A stretch of 34,233 nucleotides of DNA from Candidatus Bathyarchaeota archaeon (GTDB lineage: Archaea > Thermoproteota > Bathyarchaeia > Bathyarchaeales > Bathycorpusculaceae). The position numbers were made by a program, and so were the translations under genes. A model generated the notes under the pieces. That model did no database searches. It saw only the letters and a program-made list of their open reading frames with translations, and was not told where the DNA came from. Positions 30,441 through 34,233 of the stretch are shown here, in pieces (within the stretch, counting starts at the first letter, position 1; each line of letters opens with the position of its first letter). The stretch covers positions 1-34,233 of the forward strand of contig PLYI01000115.1 in the NCBI GenBank assembly GCA_003151735.1. The letters run 5' to 3'.

Positions 30441-30878
30441 ATGAATAGAAAACAAATAATTGTGATATTGCTCGTAGTTTTGATTTCACTAACTGCTGTT
30501 GCAGCAGTTTTATTATTAGAATATCAAAATAATGTAAGAAATCGCCAATTCCCATTTTCACAAAGACCAAACTTTCAAAATCCAGCTGACATAGAATTAT
30601 ACTATATGGGGCACACTGTTCTTTCAACAATTAACATTGTGTTAACTGTTATTTTAATAATTAATTATTTGGGTATCTACAAGAAAACTAGGTCGCAGTT
30701 CACGATTGGACTGTTGCTTTTCTCTGTGATGTTCCTAATTAAAGATTTAACAACAAGTCCATTCGTTATCGTGTTAGGCGGATTCAGCCTCTTCGGTTTA
30801 GGGCCCTTTGCAGTTATACCAGACCTTTTCGAGATGGCAGCATTACTGGTGCTGTTCTATTTGAGTGTAAAATATTAA
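30441..30878 (+). CDS. Four-helix membrane protein
   Basis: A 145-residue membrane protein. Segments: IIVILLVVLISLTAVAAVLL near the start, then a polar loop (NNVRNRQFPFSQRPNFQNPA), STINIVLTVILIINYLGIY, FTIGLLLFSVMFLIKDL and PDLFEMAALLVLFYLSV. The RBS GAGGGAG precedes the ATG. It follows the winged-helix gene closely and is likely in its operon, perhaps as a membrane partner or sensor. The family is not recognised. Confidence 0.82.
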   Translation: MNRKQIIVILLVVLISLTAVAAVLLLEYQNNVRNRQFPFSQRPNFQNPADIELYYMGHTVLSTINIVLTVILIINYLGIYKKTRSQFTIGLLLFSVMFLIKDLTTSPFVIVLGGFSLFGLGPFAVIPDLFEMAALLVLFYLSVKY

Positions 30879-30926
30879 ACGTAATGCAAGCTTACATTCA
30901 ACACCTTTTCCCTGATTCTGTAAGAG

Positions 30927-30959
30927 GGCTGGGTACAATCTGGAAATAAACATTTAAGG
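30927..30959 (+). promoter_or_regulatory. Weaker copy of the shared promoter block (copy T)
   Basis: GGGCTGGGTACAATCTGGAA followed by ATAAACATTTAAGG. Over 27 aligned bases it matches copy S at 18 positions, including TGGGT, AATC and GAAA and the TATA-like end. It lies 29 bases before the ATG of the coiled-coil protein gene. Confidence 0.45.
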
Positions 30960-30987
30960 GAGAGCAACTCAAGTAGAGAAAAAGCAG

Positions 30988-31623
30988 ATGAAATATATGG
31001 GCGTATATAATCCAGGACCAAAGAAAAGAAACATCAAAGTTCTTGCACTCGCAGTCGTATGCGTTATTCTTGCCGCCAGCTTAGTTGGCGTTATCGCAGT
31101 TTACGCATTAAACGGAAATTCAGCGGATTTAAAAGCGCAGCTAACAACTAAGGACAACATGATTAGTTCGTTGCAAGCGAATAATACAGCTTTGCAAAGC
31201 AACATTACCCAAACCCAAGCTCTCATATCATATTATACGAACCAACTTGGCAGTTTAAATCAGCAATTAACTAGCTTAAACGACCAAGTATCAGGCTACT
31301 ACAACATCGCAATTATGAATGTGTCAAGCATTCTATTCAGTCAGCAGCCCATAACGCAAGATGCCAACTCAACTACACAAGTTTTTAGTGATGTAATATA
31401 CTACTCGGGATACGTTGCCATTCAATCAACAGCTTCAGCAAACACAACCTACGCTGAAGTAATCTACAGTTACGGTGGAACCAACTTTGACTATAACCAA
31501 ACCTTAGGAACATCAGGAAACGCTGTATTTCCAGTGCTGCCGGGAACATTAACAATCAACATCGGCAACATAAACCAGGCTACCTCAAACACTGTAACTG
31601 CAAGTGCAACCTATTACTATTAA
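30988..31623 (+). CDS. Membrane-anchored extracellular coiled-coil protein
   Basis: A 211-residue protein. An amino-terminal anchor (VLALAVVCVILAASLVGVIA) is followed by a Gln/Asn-rich coiled coil (LKAQLTTKDNMISSLQANNT, then LGSLNQQLTSLNDQVSGYYN) and a beta-rich carboxyl domain. Sequons such as NNT, NIT, NVS and NST suggest glycosylation. The ATG is close to the TATA-like CATTTAAGG, so the leader is short. The family is not recognised; by place and promoter it may belong to the same envelope programme as the exporter genes. Confidence 0.75.
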   Translation: MKYMGVYNPGPKKRNIKVLALAVVCVILAASLVGVIAVYALNGNSADLKAQLTTKDNMISSLQANNTALQSNITQTQALISYYTNQLGSLNQQLTSLNDQVSGYYNIAIMNVSSILFSQQPITQDANSTTQVFSDVIYYSGYVAIQSTASANTTYAEVIYSYGGTNFDYNQTLGTSGNAVFPVLPGTLTINIGNINQATSNTVTASATYYY

Positions 31624-31650
31624 TTCTTCTTTTTTATTAAACTGCATATT
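31624..31650 (+). terminator. T-rich terminator and downstream promoter
   Basis: CTTCTTTTTTATTAAAC directly follows the coiled-coil gene; the TTTATTAAAC part may also be the TATA box for the next gene, whose starts at 31654 and 31690 lie downstream. Confidence 0.5.
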
Positions 31651-31689
31651 AACATGCAACCCCCTTGTAGAATAGGAGCTGCTTCTTCT

Positions 31690-33777
31690 ATGCAAAATCC
31701 ATCTGGGTCAGAAAGAAAACCGAACAGGCTTATTAAAGAAAAAAGCCCCTATCTGCTTCAACACGCCTACAACCCCGTTGACTGGTATCCCTGGAGCTCA
31801 GAGGCTTTTGAGAGGGCTAAACGGGAAGATAAACCAGTTTTTGTTTCCATCGGCTACTCAACATGCCACTGGTGCCATGTTATGGAGAAAGAATGCTTCG
31901 AAGATGCCGAAGTAGCCGAGCTTATGAATCGAACCTTCGTCTGCATCAAAGTTGACCGCGAAGAGCGCCCTGACCTTGACTCGGCATACATGGCTGTTTG
32001 CCAATCGATGGGGCGAAACTGCGGCTGGCCCCTAAATGTGATTATGTCTCCTGACAAAAACCCTTTTTTCGTCGCCAGCTACATACCAAAGAATGATCGT
32101 TATGGCACGGTTGGGATGCTGAGTCTTGTGCCTCAGATTGGGGAAATCTGGAGAACCAGAAGAGCCGAAATGGAATCAATCGGCAAAGAACTCAAAGAGC
32201 AAATAACAGCGCAAGGGACGGCGGGAACCCAAAATCAACTTGATAAAAGCACACTTGACCACGCTTATGAGCACCTTTTTTTGCGTTTCGACCAGGAAAA
32301 TGGCGGGTTTGGAGGAGCCCCAAAGTTCCCATCCCCACACAACCTCCTATTTCTCTTAAGGTACTATAACAGAACCAAAGAAAAAAATGCGTGGACTATG
32401 GTTGAGAAAACCCTGCGTGCCATGAGGCTAGGCGGCATCTTTGACCAAATAGGTTTTGGTTTCCACCGTTACTCCACCGACGCGCAGTGGCTGGTTCCTC
32501 ATTTCGAAAAAATGCTCTACGACCAAGCTCTACTGGCGTTAGCTTATCTTGAAGCTTACCAGGCGTCTGGCTTGGCAAAATTCAAGTTAACGGCAAAAGA
32601 ATCCTTAGATTATGTTGTAAGGGATTTAGCTGCGACAGAAGGCGGTTTTTACTCGGCGGAAGATGCTGACAGCGAAGGCGAAGAGGGAAAATTTTACCTT
32701 TGGTCTCAAAAAGAAATTGGGCAGGCACTGCCAAAGCAAGATGCTGATTTAACAGTTAAACTCTTTGGCATTAAATCTGAAGGCAACTATGCTGAGCCAT
32801 CAATCGGTAGAACGGGCAAAAACATACTTCACTTTGCCATACCGTTGGAGCAAATTGCTTCAGAATCCACCTTAACACTGGATGAACTCATAGGTAGGCT
32901 AGGAAAAATCAGGAATACCCTCTTTGAAATTCGAGAGAAACGCATTCATCCTGCCAAAGACGACAAGATACTGACTGATTGGAACGGCCTGATGATTGCT
33001 GCATTAGCCCGAGCAAACCAAGTCTTGGGTGAACCAAAGTATCTTCAAGCGGCAATTAAAGCGGCAGATTTTATCCTAAAAGAAATGAAAACAGCGGATG
33101 GAAGGCTTTATCACAGGTATGCTAAGGGCGAACGGGCTGTTTTGGGCTTTTTAGATGACTACGCATTTCTTGTTTTCGGTCTCATTGAACTCTATGAGGC
33201 GGGTTTTGACGAGAAATACCTGCAAATAGCCAAGGATTTAACCAAATCAATGATTGAACAGTTTTGGGATGAGAAAAACGGCGGCTTCTTCTTCACTAGT
33301 AAGAATACTGTTGAAGAGGTGCCGAGGTTGAAGCAAACATATGACGGAGCAATTCCATCAGGGAACTCGATGGCGCTGCATAATTTGCTGCGTTTGGCAC
33401 TTCTAAGCGGAGAAACATCATTTGAGGATTACGCTGAAAAACAGCTGAAAGCGTTCTCACATGAGGTTAAAAGCCAGCCGCTTGGATACACGTTTATGCT
33501 TGCAGGATCGATGTTTGCCCTTGGACCAACCTTCAATGTTGTTTTGGTTGGCGACCCCGCTGATAAGAACATGGTTGAACTGCTGGGGGTTTTAAGAAAA
33601 AATTACCTGCCAAACCTGACTGTTACAATTTGGACACTTGAAAAAGCCAAGTCTGCCGCCGCTGGAGTCGTTTATGAGAAAATCGAAGGAAAAGCCACCG
33701 CTTACGTCTGCCGCGACCAAACATGCATGCCGCCGACAAACAGCATTGAAAAAATGCTTGAACTACTCAAAACCTAA
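31690..33777 (+). CDS. Thioredoxin-domain protein of the YyaL/DUF255 family
   Basis: About 695 residues from ATG 31690, which has AGGAGC about ten bases upstream; ATG 31654 is an in-frame alternative. The amino-terminal DUF255 thioredoxin-like domain has [37 protein letters not shown] with a C-x2-C pair, and [12 protein letters not shown]-like [14 protein letters not shown]. The middle and end form an (alpha/alpha)6 barrel as in N-acylglucosamine 2-epimerases: [50 protein letters not shown] and [20 protein letters not shown]. The same arrangement is seen in bacterial YyaL and animal SPATA20. The activity is unknown. Confidence 0.94.
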   Translation: MQNPSGSERKPNRLIKEKSPYLLQHAYNPVDWYPWSSEAFERAKREDKPVFVSIGYSTCHWCHVMEKECFEDAEVAELMNRTFVCIKVDREERPDLDSAYMAVCQSMGRNCGWPLNVIMSPDKNPFFVASYIPKNDRYGTVGMLSLVPQIGEIWRTRRAEMESIGKELKEQITAQGTAGTQNQLDKSTLDHAYEHLFLRFDQENGGFGGAPKFPSPHNLLFLLRYYNRTKEKNAWTMVEKTLRAMRLGGIFDQIGFGFHRYSTDAQWLVPHFEKMLYDQALLALAYLEAYQASGLAKFKLTAKESLDYVVRDLAATEGGFYSAEDADSEGEEGKFYLWSQKEIGQALPKQDADLTVKLFGIKSEGNYAEPSIGRTGKNILHFAIPLEQIASESTLTLDELIGRLGKIRNTLFEIREKRIHPAKDDKILTDWNGLMIAALARANQVLGEPKYLQAAIKAADFILKEMKTADGRLYHRYAKGERAVLGFLDDYAFLVFGLIELYEAGFDEKYLQIAKDLTKSMIEQFWDEKNGGFFFTSKNTVEEVPRLKQTYDGAIPSGNSMALHNLLRLALLSGETSFEDYAEKQLKAFSHEVKSQPLGYTFMLAGSMFALGPTFNVVLVGDPADKNMVELLGVLRKNYLPNLTVTIWTLEKAKSAAAGVVYEKIEGKATAYVCRDQTCMPPTNSIEKMLELLKT

Positions 33778-34233
33778 TGTAAGCAAAAGAAAAAAGAAAA
33801 GGTTGGGAACTCTGTTTATGGTAATTTTTTTGTTGCTTAAGTTGGGAACACTCTTTGTTTCTGGTCTAAAGCCTTGTGTGTTGTCGAAGTTTAGGTAAGT
33901 GTTGGTGCAATACATTTGATTGTTCACTTTTTAAAGTAAATTGATATTTCTAAAAGATGTCTTTGTAGGGTTGGGTGGAAGAAGAAATGGTGATGTAGGG
34001 TGTTGTCTTCTTCTTTCAAAGTAGAAGAAAAAAAACGTATTTTTTCCCAGAAATGCAATTTTTTTTCTCTCAACCTCTGCAGCATAGCAGCTCACTAAAG
34101 AGAAGAAAAGCAACAAATAAAATCTGAAAAAACATGTTTTTTTGTTCTACCAACTGCAATCTAAAGTTTTTAGTACGAAGCAAATATTTAACTGAAAGAA
34201 GAAGAAACAGAGAAAGCTCGCTACCATAAAATA
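33778..34233. other. Trailing intergenic region
   Basis: No convincing gene. T-rich runs follow the YyaL-type gene and may terminate it. A short imperfect direct repeat (GTTGGGAACTCTGTTT and GTTGGGAACACTCTTT) occurs at about 33803-33858. A TATA-like AAATATTTAA near 34183 may be a promoter for a gene beyond the window. Confidence 0.45.

Noticed and set aside
33931-34116. Minus-strand frame of 61 codons at the right end
   Set aside because: Low-complexity Phe/Lys/Ser content generated by T- and A-rich runs; no start signals.

Overview
The window looks like a chromosomal piece of a Thermoproteota-type archaeon, most likely of the Bathyarchaeia or a neighbouring lineage. This is inferred from gene content, not from a database search. 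Supporting genes are ribosomal protein eL38, an archaeal Hjc Holliday-junction resolvase, an archaeal Tsr3 (DUF367), a NitrOD5-domain protein, a stand-alone Lrp/AsnC RAM domain, and many AT-rich TATA boxes with leaderless or short-leader starts. The sequence is AT-rich. No rRNA, tRNA, CRISPR array or complete insertion sequence was recognised.

Layout. 0-2.8 kb: a frameshifted SnoaL-like gene, a pirin-thioredoxin pair, a CDGSH iron-sulfur protein and an unknown protein. 2.8-5.8 kb: a degraded-looking tract with CGCG-rich islands, a long frame interrupted by an in-frame TAG, a second frameshifted small gene, an unknown protein and two copies of a 33-nt hairpin repeat. 5.8-8.4 kb: small membrane and cytosolic proteins, a membrane-anchored glycoside-hydrolase-like protein and eL38. 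8.5-10.3 kb: an alcohol dehydrogenase-nitroreductase operon. 11.1-15 kb: a nuclease-like gene convergent with a MacB/FtsX-type ABC operon, then Hjc. 15-16.6 kb: a long non-coding stretch. 16.6-23.8 kb: a zinc finger protein, YjbQ, nicotinamidase, the NAD(P)HX repair enzyme with Tsr3, a macro domain and small proteins. 24.1-25.4 kb: an MTA phosphorylase-adenine phosphoribosyltransferase operon. 25.6-31.6 kb: an envelope-associated cluster of MacB-like permease, zinc-ribbon-tailed ATPase, HtrA protease, a Met/Gly-rich secreted protein, a winged-helix regulator, a membrane protein and a secreted coiled-coil protein. 31.7-33.8 kb: a YyaL/DUF255 protein.

Two regulatory-scale patterns are the most interesting results. 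First, a 27-nt element (TGTGTTTGGG followed by GATGC and TTTTGTATACG) occurs five times between 10.3 and 19.4 kb, on both strands. The two copies in front of the alcohol dehydrogenase and NAD(P)HX-repair operons are similar over about 104 nt, including a TATA box. This suggests a shared leader or a small dispersed repeat. Second, an ungapped 45-nt promoter block is shared (34/45 by hand count) between the Met-rich secreted protein gene and the MacB-HtrA operon, with a weaker third copy before the coiled-coil protein. Together with the adjacent winged-helix regulator, this suggests one regulon for an envelope export and quality-control system.

Several genes share a nucleotide theme: nicotinamidase, NAD(P)HX repair, a macro domain for ADP-ribose, NAD(P)-dependent oxidoreductases and adenine salvage from methylthioadenosine.
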